Of a stretch of DNA of 64,000 nucleotides, positions 36,701 through 45,655 are shown one piece after another. The stretch lies in assembly GCF_020881035.1 (NCBI RefSeq), contig NZ_JAJITC010000006.1, positions 186,001-250,000 on the forward strand, given 5' to 3'. A program made the position numbers and the translations under genes. This DNA comes from Paraburkholderia translucens. GTDB taxonomy: Bacteria > Pseudomonadota > Gammaproteobacteria > Burkholderiales > Burkholderiaceae. The first letter of the stretch is position 1, and each line of letters begins with the position of its first letter. The notes under the pieces are model-generated. The model was not told where the DNA came from. It made no database searches and saw nothing but the letters and a program-made list of their open reading frames with translations.

Positions 36701-39700
36701 CGTCCCGCCGCCGCCGAGATTGATATCCGTGCCCGTCGCGGTCAGGTTGCCGCCCACGCCGATCTGCGAGACGCCACCCACGTTGACGGAACTGCCGGTC
36801 GTCTGGTTGAGGCTGGTATCCGACACACCATTCGCACCAGCGACCACCTTGTGTTCGCCGGTCTGCACCGAGCCGAGATCGTAGTTGCCGCCCACGGCCA
36901 TGCCGAGGTTGCCGCCCACGTTCAGGTTGCCCCCGTTCTGCTCGACGTTGCCGCCCGTGACGATGGCCGCGTTGCCCGTCACGTTCAGGTTCGCGATGGG
37001 ACCAAGCGTGGTCGTGGTCCGTGTCGCGCCGGTCGCGCTCACCTGGTTGACGGTATTCGCGGCGGTATTGAGGATCAGCTCGCCGCCCGCATTCAGCGCG
37101 AGGCTTCCGGCGTTCACGGTAGCCGAGGTCAGATCGACATTGCCCGTCGTCGACAGCGCCATGAGGCCGCCGCTTTGCAGCTTGCCGAGCGCGTTGTTGA
37201 TCTGTGCGCCCTGGATCGAAAGCGCATTGCTCGCCTGTACCGTACCGCTGTTATTGAAGGTCTGCGTGTTCTGCAGGTCGATGTCGGTTGCCGCAATGAG
37301 CGGCCCGTTCATATTCTGCTGGCTTGCCTTCGCGAGATAGACGACCGGCACCAGCACGGACTGACCGTCAACGACCTCGGTCTGCATGATGATCACATTG
37401 CTGGTGAGTGCCGCAACCTGTTCCGGTGAGAGGCTCATGCCGAGCGGCAGATCAAGCGACCCGGCAAGCGACGCACCCGCTGCGAGCAGCGACTGATACA
37501 TCGACTGGAGATCGGTGTACGGGCCGAGTACGGCCTTGCCGGTCAGCGACGTGATCTGGTTCTGCACGAGCTGCTGCTCGTACAGGCCGTCGCCCAGGCG
37601 CTTTTCCACGCTCTGCGGATTCAGGCCGAGCTGCTGGAGGTAGTAGTCGCTCGAGATAAACGATTTCTGGCTGGTAAAGGCCGGGTTCGTCTCTATCAGG
37701 TACGGCGCGTTCGGCGCGGTATTGGGTCTGAACAGGCCACCTTGGGGAATCGTCAGGTTGCTCAGGACATTGACCGCCGTCGCGCCCGCGATGACCGGAT
37801 TGACCAGACCCGGCTTTCCGCTGACTCCGCCTGCATTCACCCCGCCCAGCGACTGGCCGGGCGCAAGGCCGAGCGAAGGAACACCTGCATTACCAGCCGT
37901 ATTGTCAATATTGACGCCGGTGCCGGAAAGCGTGCCACCCGCGACGAAGCTCGACTCGTAGCTTGGGAGTGCGTAATGGCGGATATCGGCAGGCGCCGCC
38001 TGGTAGCCGCCCGGATTCGAGCCGACAAACGGTGCATCGCCGAACGGCAAGGTCCAGTCGTGCTCGGTATTGTCGTAGTTGTTGTAGTGATAGTAGCCCG
38101 AGTAGGTGACCTGTACCTCGGGCGCGGTCTGCCCCTGCCAGCTATTCTGGTCGAGCGTGACGGGCGCTGCGATGTTGTCCACCGCCGTGACCGCGCTCCA
38201 GTAGTTCTGGAACAGCCCCACCTTCGACGCGTCCAGGTTGCCGCCCGCGATGATCTGCGCCTGCGGGCTGATGGACGCGATCAGGTTCGCGAGGGCCACG
38301 CCTGTATAGGTCGTGTACTGGTAGCCGCTATTCCACTGGCCGCCGTGCGGCGGCACCGTGTACACACCGCCAATCATGGTCAGGAAAGCCGGGTTATCCG
38401 GGGTGGCCCAGCCTACGTTCTGGCCCGAGCACGCGGCCGTGTCGATGGCGGTGCAGCCGGACACGCTGATGCCAAGCTGCGTCAGCAACGACGAATCAAC
38501 CGGTTGATTCAGACCGGTCGTGGTCATCGTCGTGCGCGTATTCGTGACCTGATTTGCGTCGAGCGTCATGTCACCCGCCGACTGGATCAACGCCGACTGG
38601 TTGCGGATCAGGTTTGCGCTGGTGTAGCTGCCGTCCGCGTTTTTGCCACCCGCCAGCACGACCTTGCCAAGACCATAGATTGCGGTCGTCGCCTGCGTGT
38701 CGGTCATCGTGGTGTCGTCGCGGTTCTCGATATCGGGCGCGAGCAGTTCGAGCAGGCCGTTACTGTCCGTCGCACCGATCAGCGCGCTCGGCCCGACATT
38801 CGCAATCGATTGCGTCGCGTGCAGCGAGACGCTACCGCCGACCATCGCTCCGGTATTTTCCAGCGTGTTCGAGTGCGTGGTCAGCGTGCCACCCGCCATC
38901 ATGGCACCACTGTTGGCGATATCGTTCGCGTTGATATGGAGGTTGTCGGCGGCCTGAAGCGCCGCGGCATTCGTAAAGGTACCGGGCAGCGTAAAGGAGA
39001 GGTCGTGACCGGCGTTGAACGCGAAACCGGAGGTCGGCGCAAAGTCGCCCTGTATGGTTATCGCGACGTCGTTCGCCGCGCTATAGGCACCGCCGCCCGT
39101 CAGCGTAGCGGCATTCACGGTGAGATCATGGGTCGCGCCGATCTGGCCGTTCGTGTTCGTGATCGCGCCGGTCGTCGCGATCGCAACGTCGCCGCTCGAA
39201 CCAGCAAAGCTGCCGACCTTGCCGCCGCTGTTGTCGACCGTATCGGCCTGAACCACGACGCTCCCGCCGCTCACCTGGCCGCCCTGCGTGTTGGAGAGCG
39301 ACGAGGTATCGACGGCCAGGTTGCCGTTGCCGGTGATCACGCCGCCGCTGTTAATGGTCTGGCTACCACCCTGGACGGTCGTATTTCCCGTACCGAGGTT
39401 GCTGATCAGACCGCCTGTATTGTCGGTGGAGGCAGCCTGAATGGCGAGCGTACTCGCGTCACCTGCCGCGCCCGTACCGGCCTGGATCTGTCCGTTCGTA
39501 TTCTTCAGCGTGCCGCCGCTTGCAAGCGATAAGGACCCGAGCGAGCGTACCGCCCCCTGCGTATTGTCGATACCGCCTGCGACGTCCGCCGCGATATTGC
39601 CCTGCGCGGCGAGCACGCCATTGGCGTTATTCAGGCTCGCCGCATGCGCCGCGATCTGGCCGCCCGCGATGATCGTCCCGCCAGCGTTCGAAAAGGAACC

Positions 39701-41908
39701 CACGCCGTTGCCCGGTGCAATCGTAAGCGTCCCCGTTCCGGCATCGAGAATCGTACCGCCGTCGTTAATGAGCGTGGCCGGGGCAAGCGTCAGGTCCGTG
39801 CTGTTCGTCTGGAGCGTGCCGCCCGCCGAATTGTCGAGCGTGCCCGAAACGGCGACGTTCATTGGCCCGCTGCCTGTCTGGGTAATCGTCCCCGCGTGAT
39901 TGACAAGGTTTGTCGCGTTCAGCGACACCTGCACGGCCTGCGTCGTTCCCGAGCTGTTGTCGAGCGTCGTCGCGCTCTCCGTCACCGTGTCGCCTGCGGT
40001 GATCAGCCCGCCACTGTTGGTCAGTTGCGTACCGGCATTAACCGTCGTATTGCCCGAAGCGCCGAGCGAGCCGCCGCTGTTATCGACCGATTGTCCGGTT
40101 ACCTGGAGGTTTGTCTGCGCCCACACCGCGCCGTGGTTGGCAACGCTTCCGCCCTGAAGCGTAACGGCGCCATTGCCGCCGATCACACCGCCCTGTGCGC
40201 CGGTTGCGGTCGTGCCCGCTGCGTTCGTGAGCTGGCCCGTGGCCGTGACCGAGAGGCCGTCGCCGTTCAGTGACGTAATGCGGCCGGCGGTATTGTCGAG
40301 CGATGTTCCCGACAGCGACAAACCGGCTGCGCTCTGTATCGTCCCCTGGTTGTTCGCGATGGCGCCTGCGTGTACCAGCATTGCGCCCCCCGACACAAGA
40401 GCGCCCCCCTCGTTCGACAGGCTGCCCGCGGTGAGCATGACGCCGCTGCCGCCCGTGAGCGCGCCGCGGTCATTGACAAGCGTACCGGCGGCATGCGCCG
40501 CGACCGATCCGCGTGCGCTCGTCGTCGCACCAGCGAGGTTCAGGTCTCCTGCGTTTGCCGTCAGCGATACGTTGCCGTTTGCCGCCGTCTCGCTGCCCGT
40601 CAGATCGACGCTGCGACCCGTCAGCGCTGCATTGCCACCCGCAACGTTTTTGCCGGTCGCACTCAACTGGCCGGAAGTACCAACGTTCAGGTCGCCGGCA
40701 TTGCCGACCGAGCCGTCATTGTTCACGCCCGCGCCGAACGTGCCGGTCGAACTGACGGACCCGGCATTGATCGTGGTGTTTTGCTGTGCTGCAATCGCGC
40801 CGGTGTTCGTCAGCGCGCCGGCCGTACCGATGAAGGCATTCTGCTGCGCATAGATCGTGCCGCTATTGGCGACGCTGGCCGCATCGATGCCTACATTACC
40901 GCTGGCAGTCAGCTTGCCAGTCTGCACAAGCTGGCCTGAACTTGTCAGCGTGAGGTCGCCCGCTTGTACGGCAATCGTACCGGCGTTCGCGACCCCGACG
41001 CCGTTCTCATTGCTCACGAGTGTGATGCGATTCGCGTACATCCCACCGAGCTGCGACACGTCAATGGACACACCGGGCGCAGGTCCGCTGCCCGCGATGG
41101 GCGTCGGGTTGAGGCTCGCGTAGTCGATATTGTTCGACCCGGTCGTCACATTCAGCGTATTGGCGTAAATCTCCGCGTTCGCCTGCACGGCGCGCGCCAG
41201 CAAGTCGACCTGGTCGATATTCGAGGCATTCAGGCCCGCGCCCTCAACCGCAATCAGGCCGCCTGTAACGTTAAAGCCGGTCAGGTTGCCACTACCGTCG
41301 ATCAGCGGATTGCCAGTCGTCAGAACACCGCGCGACGTATTGATGAAGCCGCCGCCGTCCACCACGATGCCCGAAGCGTTCGAAACGATGACATCGGCCT
41401 TCTGTCCCGCGACCTCAATGTAGCCCCGCAGCAGCGACGGGTTATTGCTATTGACCTGATTGACGATGATCTTCGCGGCATCGCTCCGCCCGAAATTCGG
41501 ATTACCGTTAATCTGTCCCGCGAGTTGCGTGCTGGTAATAACGGGCGAATTATTGAGGATCGCGCCTTTCTGCTGCACGTCGAATTGTGAGTACGTATTC
41601 AGAGAAACGCCAGCATTCGAGGCTTTATTGATATTGACTTGTGGCAGGCCATTGGCGGTGCTGATAGCGCCGGGCGCATACGCGCCCGAGGGGACAATCT
41701 GGGCGTCGGAAAGCGCGGGCGCGAGTCCGCACAGCGCCAGGACGGCAAAAGCCGTCTGGCGCATCGCAAACAAAGTAATGGATTGCCGTGCGACCGACCG
41801 GCGCAATTCGCCACGTTTGTCTCTGTGGTAGCCGATTGCCGTTTCCGCGACGGCGACGAGCATTCCCCGACACGGACTGAAAACCAGTCTGTAGGTTCTT
41901 TTGTTCAT
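33704..41908 (-). CDS. cdiA: CdiA/BcpA-type contact-dependent inhibition effector (TpsA haemagglutinin-repeat protein)
   Basis: 2734 residues from the ATG at 41908, chosen because it begins the extended signal peptide (MNKRTYRLVFSPCRG) used by TpsA proteins. The open frame runs 21 codons further upstream without such character. Signal cleavage is likely near SDA/QIV at 69-70. The TPS secretion domain has the NPNFGRSDAAKIIVNQ motif (136 onward), followed by long haemagglutinin repeats and a pre-toxin region. NVELYN at 34217-34234 fits the Burkholderia NX(E/Q)LYN junction, leaving a 170-residue glycine-rich toxin tail of unrecognised activity. The protein is exported by CdiB, displayed on the cell surface and delivers its tail into neighbouring cells. 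Confidence 0.93.
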   Translation of the reverse strand: MNKRTYRLVFSPCRGMLVAVAETAIGYHRDKRGELRRSVARQSITLFAMRQTAFAVLALCGLAPALSDAQIVPSGAYAPGAISTANGLPQVNINKASNAGVSLNTYSQFDVQQKGAILNNSPVITSTQLAGQINGNPNFGRSDAAKIIVNQVNSNNPSLLRGYIEVAGQKADVIVSNASGIVVDGGGFINTSRGVLTTGNPLIDGSGNLTGFNVTGGLIAVEGAGLNASNIDQVDLLARAVQANAEIYANTLNVTTGSNNIDYASLNPTPIAGSGPAPGVSIDVSQLGGMYANRITLVSNENGVGVANAGTIAVQAGDLTLTSSGQLVQTGKLTASGNVGIDAASVANSGTIYAQQNAFIGTAGALTNTGAIAAQQNTTINAGSVSSTGTFGAGVNNDGSVGNAGDLNVGTSGQLSATGKNVAGGNAALTGRSVDLTGSETAANGNVSLTANAGDLNLAGATTSARGSVAAHAAGTLVNDRGALTGGSGVMLTAGSLSNEGGALVSGGAMLVHAGAIANNQGTIQSAAGLSLSGTSLDNTAGRITSLNGDGLSVTATGQLTNAAGTTATGAQGGVIGGNGAVTLQGGSVANHGAVWAQTNLQVTGQSVDNSGGSLGASGNTTVNAGTQLTNSGGLITAGDTVTESATTLDNSSGTTQAVQVSLNATNLVNHAGTITQTGSGPMNVAVSGTLDNSAGGTLQTNSTDLTLAPATLINDGGTILDAGTGTLTIAPGNGVGSFSNAGGTIIAGGQIAAHAASLNNANGVLAAQGNIAADVAGGIDNTQGAVRSLGSLSLASGGTLKNTNGQIQAGTGAAGDASTLAIQAASTDNTGGLISNLGTGNTTVQGGSQTINSGGVITGNGNLAVDTSSLSNTQGGQVSGGSVVVQADTVDNSGGKVGSFAGSSGDVAIATTGAITNTNGQIGATHDLTVNAATLTGGGAYSAANDVAITIQGDFAPTSGFAFNAGHDLSFTLPGTFTNAAALQAADNLHINANDIANSGAMMAGGTLTTHSNTLENTGAMVGGSVSLHATQSIANVGPSALIGATDSNGLLELLAPDIENRDDTTMTDTQATTAIYGLGKVVLAGGKNADGSYTSANLIRNQSALIQSAGDMTLDANQVTNTRTTMTTTGLNQPVDSSLLTQLGISVSGCTAIDTAACSGQNVGWATPDNPAFLTMIGGVYTVPPHGGQWNSGYQYTTYTGVALANLIASISPQAQIIAGGNLDASKVGLFQNYWSAVTAVDNIAAPVTLDQNSWQGQTAPEVQVTYSGYYHYNNYDNTEHDWTLPFGDAPFVGSNPGGYQAAPADIRHYALPSYESSFVAGGTLSGTGVNIDNTAGNAGVPSLGLAPGQSLGGVNAGGVSGKPGLVNPVIAGATAVNVLSNLTIPQGGLFRPNTAPNAPYLIETNPAFTSQKSFISSDYYLQQLGLNPQSVEKRLGDGLYEQQLVQNQITSLTGKAVLGPYTDLQSMYQSLLAAGASLAGSLDLPLGMSLSPEQVAALTSNVIIMQTEVVDGQSVLVPVVYLAKASQQNMNGPLIAATDIDLQNTQTFNNSGTVQASNALSIQGAQINNALGKLQSGGLMALSTTGNVDLTSATVNAGSLALNAGGELILNTAANTVNQVSATGATRTTTTLGPIANLNVTGNAAIVTGGNVEQNGGNLNVGGNLGMAVGGNYDLGSVQTGEHKVVAGANGVSDTSLNQTTGSSVNVGGVSQIGVGGNLTATGTDINLGGGGTIAAKGDVTLQAAKSTSTVDSNSSGSDSHGSYSDSQHLSSDALTATTLNSGNSLTVASGNDINVIGSTINLDQGTATLAAANDVNIGAATATYVDNSTQTGSHSNMMSGKEVSSSRDTTTTLNQGSLISADGVSISSGKDINVAGSTIVGTNDVSLSAVHDVNITTTQDTSQSSSFYEEKTSGFGAMSGGGVSLNYGTRDTKETTHDSSVTNNGSLVGSTNGNLSIQAGNALHVTGSDLVAAQNVTGTAADVIIDAATNTSHRDETQEVKQSGFTLGLSGSVGDAINGAYQQGQALASGNSNGRAEALHAIAAGGNAAMAGMGAADLMGGATGPNAPSIGVQLSFGSSQSKNTFTEDQTTQKGSNVQAGGTAAFVATGDGTPGSGNLTIAGSNVSANDVMLAAKNQVNIVNTTNTDTTSSTNKSSSASVGVSYGTQGFGVSASMSNAHGDANSDAAIQNASHVTGATSVTVVSGGDTNIIGSQVSGNQVTAQVGGNLNIESVQDTTVSTAHQSSAGGGFSISQGGGSASFSAQNGHADGNYAQVNEQAGINAGSGGFDVNVKGNTNLTGAVISSTADASQNSLTTGTLTYSDIQNQSHYSASSNGIGAGVGVGNTGKALGPGSVSGTGGVSPMISQNESGDQSATTRSAVSAGSINVTNQAAQTQDVSGLSRDTTNTNGTVAQTPDVNALLNQQADTMQAAQAAGQVVAQGIGAYAESKLEAAQKAGDAAGEAAWAEGGDNRALLHFAGGALIGGLGGGSVFTAVGGGLGAGLSSKLAGQLEGLSKNVASETGSELLGSLAANVAAGVGGALVGGTAGAATASNVELYNQMLHQKKKDLVSQVCGAGAQCSDATLNAAIQAQGANADAAAGSLQPNYATANGGVLSANGTVAVNLYDGQRYVGGGVSMTNPSAVSWMPSGTATLGWIFGAQDAGATNSFLNGDGSQYFVSVPTPFGVNAFGAITHAYGGSTAVEIGFGSPGGKTIGVMPWGHSSPVGAN
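34217..34501 (-). repeat. Pre-toxin repeat, copy 1 (in cdiA)
   Basis: 285 bases encoding 95 residues from a tryptophan to NVELYN, the region just before the variable toxin tail of CdiA. It is repeated in diverged form at 33281-33565. Confidence 0.85.
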
Positions 41909-42107
41909 TCCACATGCTGCGTTCTGTTTAAGCCCCCGAAAGTACTGCACAGCACCTTTCGGGTTAGTCAAAAACTGTCAACTCGATGCAGAACAACAAC
42001 GGAAAGTCACAAATCAGATCTATCTGATGGACGTGAAAAGAAAAATATAAGGCAGTAAATTGAATGGACAAACGTACGTCGAACTCGAAATTTATCTGCC
42101 AAAGTAG
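41909..42107. promoter_or_regulatory. Upstream region of cdiA
   Basis: About 200 bases between the cdiA start and the transposase remnant. The stretch around 42000-42060 is AT-rich and probably carries the cdiA promoter. No specific site could be assigned. Confidence 0.35.
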
Positions 42108-42398
42108 CTCGACAAGGGCGCCGCCAAATGCTTCTTCAAGCGTGTCCTGCGCTCAAACCCGGCGCCACGCAAGATTGTCACCGATCAATGGCGCAACTAT
42201 CGGGCAGCGATAGCCGACATCCCGGAGTTGGCGAACGTGAAGCACATGTTCGTTGATGCCGCGGCCCGAGTCAGCAACCGTGCGCAGAACAGCCATCAGC
42301 CCCCGCGGGAGCGCGAGCGACGTGTGAAACCTTTTCGCGGCCCGAAGCGCATGCAGTCGTTCCTGTCGAGCTGCGGTTCAACGCGTGACACGAAATGA
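42108..42398 (+). pseudogene. Remnant of an IS6-type transposase
   Basis: An open frame of about 96 codons follows an in-frame TAG and ends in TGA. The translation resembles the C-terminal half of IS6-type transposases: AAKCFFKRVLRSN, PRKIVTDQWRNYRAA (second catalytic Asp), then NRAQNSHQPPRERERRVKPF. The usual motif is NRAENSHQPTR, so the catalytic Glu is replaced by Gln. The N-terminal half, first catalytic Asp and both terminal repeats are missing. It is a dead fragment between the CDI locus and the first phc cluster, a sign of past insertion-sequence activity at this junction. Confidence 0.6.
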
Positions 42399-42902
42399 CC
42401 AATGCCACCCAAACTCCATCGAATGCTTTCTCAGCCACAGTGCTTTATGCATCGGCATCGGCGAAGCCCCACTAGCACTTTTGTGCGCTTTAGTCGAGTG
42501 GCGCCAAATAGTTTCGCTTTAATGAAATCAGCGTGGGACGACACAGCATTCTTTTTTATCAGTAGAATGCTGCAATCGCAAAGGTCCATATCGCTCGGAA
42601 ACCGGCCTTTAGGCCCACCAGGCCAAAAAAGTCGTGTAAAAACGTGATGCCAATAGCGCACGTGCCGTCGCAATGTGATGCGGATAAGGCAAAACGCATA
42701 ATTTGTCTGGCCGATGCAGTTCGGGAAGAAGTAGTACGCCGCTCAGAAAGAATGTGCTGCTGTGGCGGCAACAGAAATTCCGACGGCGCCGCTACACCAC
42801 CTGGACCAAGGAAACCATTGACGCTGAGCTGGCCGACCTGCTTGCTTGGGTATCGCACCAGATCAAACCAACTTCTAGTGGTACTTACCTAGCCGCAATA
42901 CC
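42399..42902. other. Intergenic stretch before phcB copy 1
   Basis: 504 bases, AT-richer than the flanks, with no convincing gene. It probably contains the promoter of the first phc cluster. A plus-strand frame across 42703-42933 has a short protein-like patch (ETIDAELADLLAWVSHQ) but overlaps the phcB start and is not supported. No terminal repeats of an insertion sequence were visible. Confidence 0.35.
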
Positions 42903-44309
42903 GTGTATTCCAAAACTCAAATCGATCCGGTAGTGAGCTTCCGCAACTCGCAGGGCGAGCAGGTGCGGGGCACGATCATCAATCTCCAGCGAAAATCCCT
43001 GGTGATGGAGGTCTATAACCCGTACTCGATTGTCCAGGTCAGTGAGGTGCTGAGTGACCTGTCGGTCAAGATGGGCGTGGAACACGCCTATTCGGGCAAA
43101 GCGGTCATAGTCAGTGTCGTCAATACCGGCTTGACAGCCATTGTCTCGGTGACGCTGATCGACGAGTGGCGAGAACTAAGTGGCGACGCGCTGGAAGCGC
43201 GCACGGTCGGAGAAGAAGCCCGCCGGTTCGCGCAGGACTGGACCGAGCGCTTCCAGATCCGCCGTGACTACCAGATCGCGGTCAACCAGATCCGCGCTTT
43301 TCTGTCGGACATGTCGCGCTGGGTCGAGCAGGCGGACCTAGCCGACGCCATGCCGAAGGAAGGCAATAGCCTGCGCGAGGACTTCTTCCTCGAACTGGCA
43401 ACGCCACTGATGGAAAGGACCAAGTTCTATTTCGACGAATTCGAAGCCGAAGCGCGGTTGGTCGACGAAGAACTGGCGCCGGCGCACCGTGCCTTTGCGC
43501 AAGCCGCGCTCCATCCGCTGCTGCTGCGCTCGCCTTTCGTCTTCCGCACCTTCACGAAGCCGCTGGGTTACGCCGGTGACTACCAGATGGTCAACCAGAT
43601 GCTCGACGACCCCCGCCAGGGTCCGAGCACCTATTTCCAGATCGTCAATGCGGCCTTTTTGCAGACGGCCGTGGCACGCGCGCACCGCAATCGCATCGAG
43701 CTGCTGGTGGACTACTTGACCCGGCTGGCCAACGAGGCTCGCGCCGCACAGCGGCCGTTCCGGGTGCTGAACGTGGGATGCGGCCCGGCTCAGGAGATTC
43801 AGCGCTTCATGCGTGAATACGACGAACCGCAGTGGCTGACGTTCGAACTGCTCGACTTCAGCCAGGAGACACTGGACTGGACGCGCGACCGCCTGGGGTC
43901 CGTCGCACAAGAAACGGCCTCGCGCATGACCATCAATTACACGCATGACTCGGTCCACCACCTGCTGAAGCGCCGCATAGATCTGGACGCACCGGACGCC
44001 CGCGAGTTCGACGCGGTCTATTGCGCCGGCCTGTTTGACTATCTCTCGGACAAGGTCTGTGCCCGGCTGAACCAGCATTTCGCCAGCCGCACCCGACTGG
44101 GCGGCCGCCTGCTGGTAACCAATGTCCACGCCGCCAACCCGGAGCGCTTCAGCATGGAGCACGTGCTGGAGTGGTACCTGATCTATCGCAACGAAGCACA
44201 GATGGCCGAAATCATGCCGGAGAACTGCGGCGAGCCGCGTCTGTACACGGACCCGACCGGCGTTAACGTGTTTGCCGAGGTGGTGATCGGTCAGCAACAG
44301 GTAGCCTGA
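42903..44309 (+). CDS. phcB: PhcB-like SAM-dependent methyltransferase, copy 1
   Basis: 468 residues from a GTG at 42903; the second copy uses the same GTG start with the same following residues (YSxTQIDPVVSFRNSQ). An N-terminal beta-rich domain of about 100 residues looks PilZ-like. A helical middle and a class I methyltransferase domain follow, with SAM motif I FRVLNVGCGPAQEIQ and EFDAVYCAGLFDYL. In Ralstonia, PhcB makes the quorum signal 3-hydroxy fatty acid methyl ester by methylating the acid in the cytoplasm. It is followed one base later by the kinase gene, the phcBSRQ order. The signal chain length cannot be predicted here. Confidence 0.88.
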   Translation: MYSKTQIDPVVSFRNSQGEQVRGTIINLQRKSLVMEVYNPYSIVQVSEVLSDLSVKMGVEHAYSGKAVIVSVVNTGLTAIVSVTLIDEWRELSGDALEARTVGEEARRFAQDWTERFQIRRDYQIAVNQIRAFLSDMSRWVEQADLADAMPKEGNSLREDFFLELATPLMERTKFYFDEFEAEARLVDEELAPAHRAFAQAALHPLLLRSPFVFRTFTKPLGYAGDYQMVNQMLDDPRQGPSTYFQIVNAAFLQTAVARAHRNRIELLVDYLTRLANEARAAQRPFRVLNVGCGPAQEIQRFMREYDEPQWLTFELLDFSQETLDWTRDRLGSVAQETASRMTINYTHDSVHHLLKRRIDLDAPDAREFDAVYCAGLFDYLSDKVCARLNQHFASRTRLGGRLLVTNVHAANPERFSMEHVLEWYLIYRNEAQMAEIMPENCGEPRLYTDPTGVNVFAEVVIGQQQVA

Positions 44310-44310
44310 G

Positions 44311-45648
44311 ATGACAACGTCCCTGGTTGGGCTGCATTCGAACTATCGCGAAGAGCTGCGCGACTACCGGTTGCTGTGCAGCAAGGCTGGCGGCCTGACC
44401 GTGATCGTGCTGGTGCTGATGGGCATGGCGATGGACTATGTCCTGTATCCGGCTGAGCAGAAGTACTTTGCCATCGCCCGGATACTGATCAGCGTGACCA
44501 TTAGCCTGGCGTTGCTCTCGCTTTACACGGAAACGGGCAAACGCCATGTGCAAGTCATTACCTTCTTCTGGCTGCTGCTGCCGCAGGCAATGATCTCCTG
44601 GATGATTTATGCCACGCAGGGCGAGCAGTCGCTGTTCTATGCCGGGCTCACGCTGACGATCTTTGCGGTGGGCATCCTGTTCCATTATGGCTACTCGCAG
44701 ACGCTGGCATTCGGCCTGGCCACGGTCGCGCTCTACTACATCGCCTGCGTGGCGCATCCCGGCGGCGTACAGGACCCCGGCAAGTTTGAGTTCCAGCTCA
44801 TCCTGATCTTCTTCTGCGCTTTGGCCAGCTCCATATATACCTACTTTAACGAGAAGGGCCGTTTTCAGCTTTTCCGGCTAAAGAACGAGGTGGCGCAAAA
44901 AAACGACGAGCTCGCCCGCATCAATGAAAGCCTGGCGCAGATCAAGGGCCAGTTGCTGCAGCAGGAGAAGATGGCTGCTATTGGCACGTTGTCCGCGGGA
45001 CTGCTCCACGAGGTCAACAACCCGGTGAACTTCTGCCTGATGGCTATCGAATTGGCCATGGAGGAATCGGAGGTCAAGCAGAGCCCGTCGCTGCAGGAGT
45101 GTCTGGTGGATGTCAAGCAGGGCATGCAACGCATCCAGCATATCGTGTCGGACCTGAAAACCTTTGCCTACCGCAAGCCCGGCGCGACGGCAGACGACGT
45201 GCCGTTCCTGTTCGAGAAGGCGCTTGAATCGTCGGTCCGACTGAGCGCGCATGAACTTCGCGGCGTGACGGTCACGCGCGAGCTGCCCGGCGATACCCTT
45301 GTGCTGGGCGACGAAGCCGCCATCATCGGTGTGCTCATCAACCTGTTCTCGAATGCGGCTCTGGCCATGCACAAGGCCGGCACGATATCGCGGCAGGTCC
45401 ATGTCGCGGCGCAATGGCGCGACGACCGACTGCACGTGAACGTGCGCGACAACGGCCCGGGGATTGCCCCGGAGAATCTGGCGCGCGTGTTCGAACCATT
45501 CTTCACTACCCGCGAAGTCGGTCAGGGCCTCGGCCTTGGTCTGTCCATCAGTTATGCGGTAGTGGAGCGGCACGGCGGCACACTGTTCGCAGAAAGCCAG
45601 TTTGGCGAGTGGACCGCGTTCAACTTTGACCTGCCGCGCGCCGAGTGA
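44311..45648 (+). CDS. phcS: PhcS-like sensor histidine kinase, copy 1
   Basis: 445 residues. Five or six membrane helices fill residues 25-175, with almost no periplasmic domain, fitting a receptor for a hydrophobic signal. A coiled coil (185-220) leads to the H-box GTLSAGLLHEVNNPVNF, with H233 as the likely phosphorylated residue. An HATPase domain follows (DNGPGI, GQGLGLGLSI). In Ralstonia, PhcS senses the 3-hydroxy fatty acid methyl ester made by PhcB and signals through PhcR. It lies directly between phcB and a broken phcR. All catalytic motifs look intact, so this kinase may be active without its own full regulator. Confidence 0.88.
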   Translation: MTTSLVGLHSNYREELRDYRLLCSKAGGLTVIVLVLMGMAMDYVLYPAEQKYFAIARILISVTISLALLSLYTETGKRHVQVITFFWLLLPQAMISWMIYATQGEQSLFYAGLTLTIFAVGILFHYGYSQTLAFGLATVALYYIACVAHPGGVQDPGKFEFQLILIFFCALASSIYTYFNEKGRFQLFRLKNEVAQKNDELARINESLAQIKGQLLQQEKMAAIGTLSAGLLHEVNNPVNFCLMAIELAMEESEVKQSPSLQECLVDVKQGMQRIQHIVSDLKTFAYRKPGATADDVPFLFEKALESSVRLSAHELRGVTVTRELPGDTLVLGDEAAIIGVLINLFSNAALAMHKAGTISRQVHVAAQWRDDRLHVNVRDNGPGIAPENLARVFEPFFTTREVGQGLGLGLSISYAVVERHGGTLFAESQFGEWTAFNFDLPRAE

Positions 45649-45655
45649 CGTCGAG

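Noticed and set aside
37742-39532. A 596-codon open frame opposite cdiA.
   Set aside because: It has the same shadow composition; cdiA has a clear signal region, secretion domain and repeats on the other strand.
34500-41500. Dense repeated motifs in cdiA that might suggest a CRISPR or tandem DNA repeat.
   Set aside because: They are diverged coding repeats of the haemagglutinin type within one long open frame, not exact repeats with spacers.
42431-42673. A minus-strand frame near the transposase remnant that might be a further mobile-element gene.
   Set aside because: The translation shows no transposase motif and no start signal.
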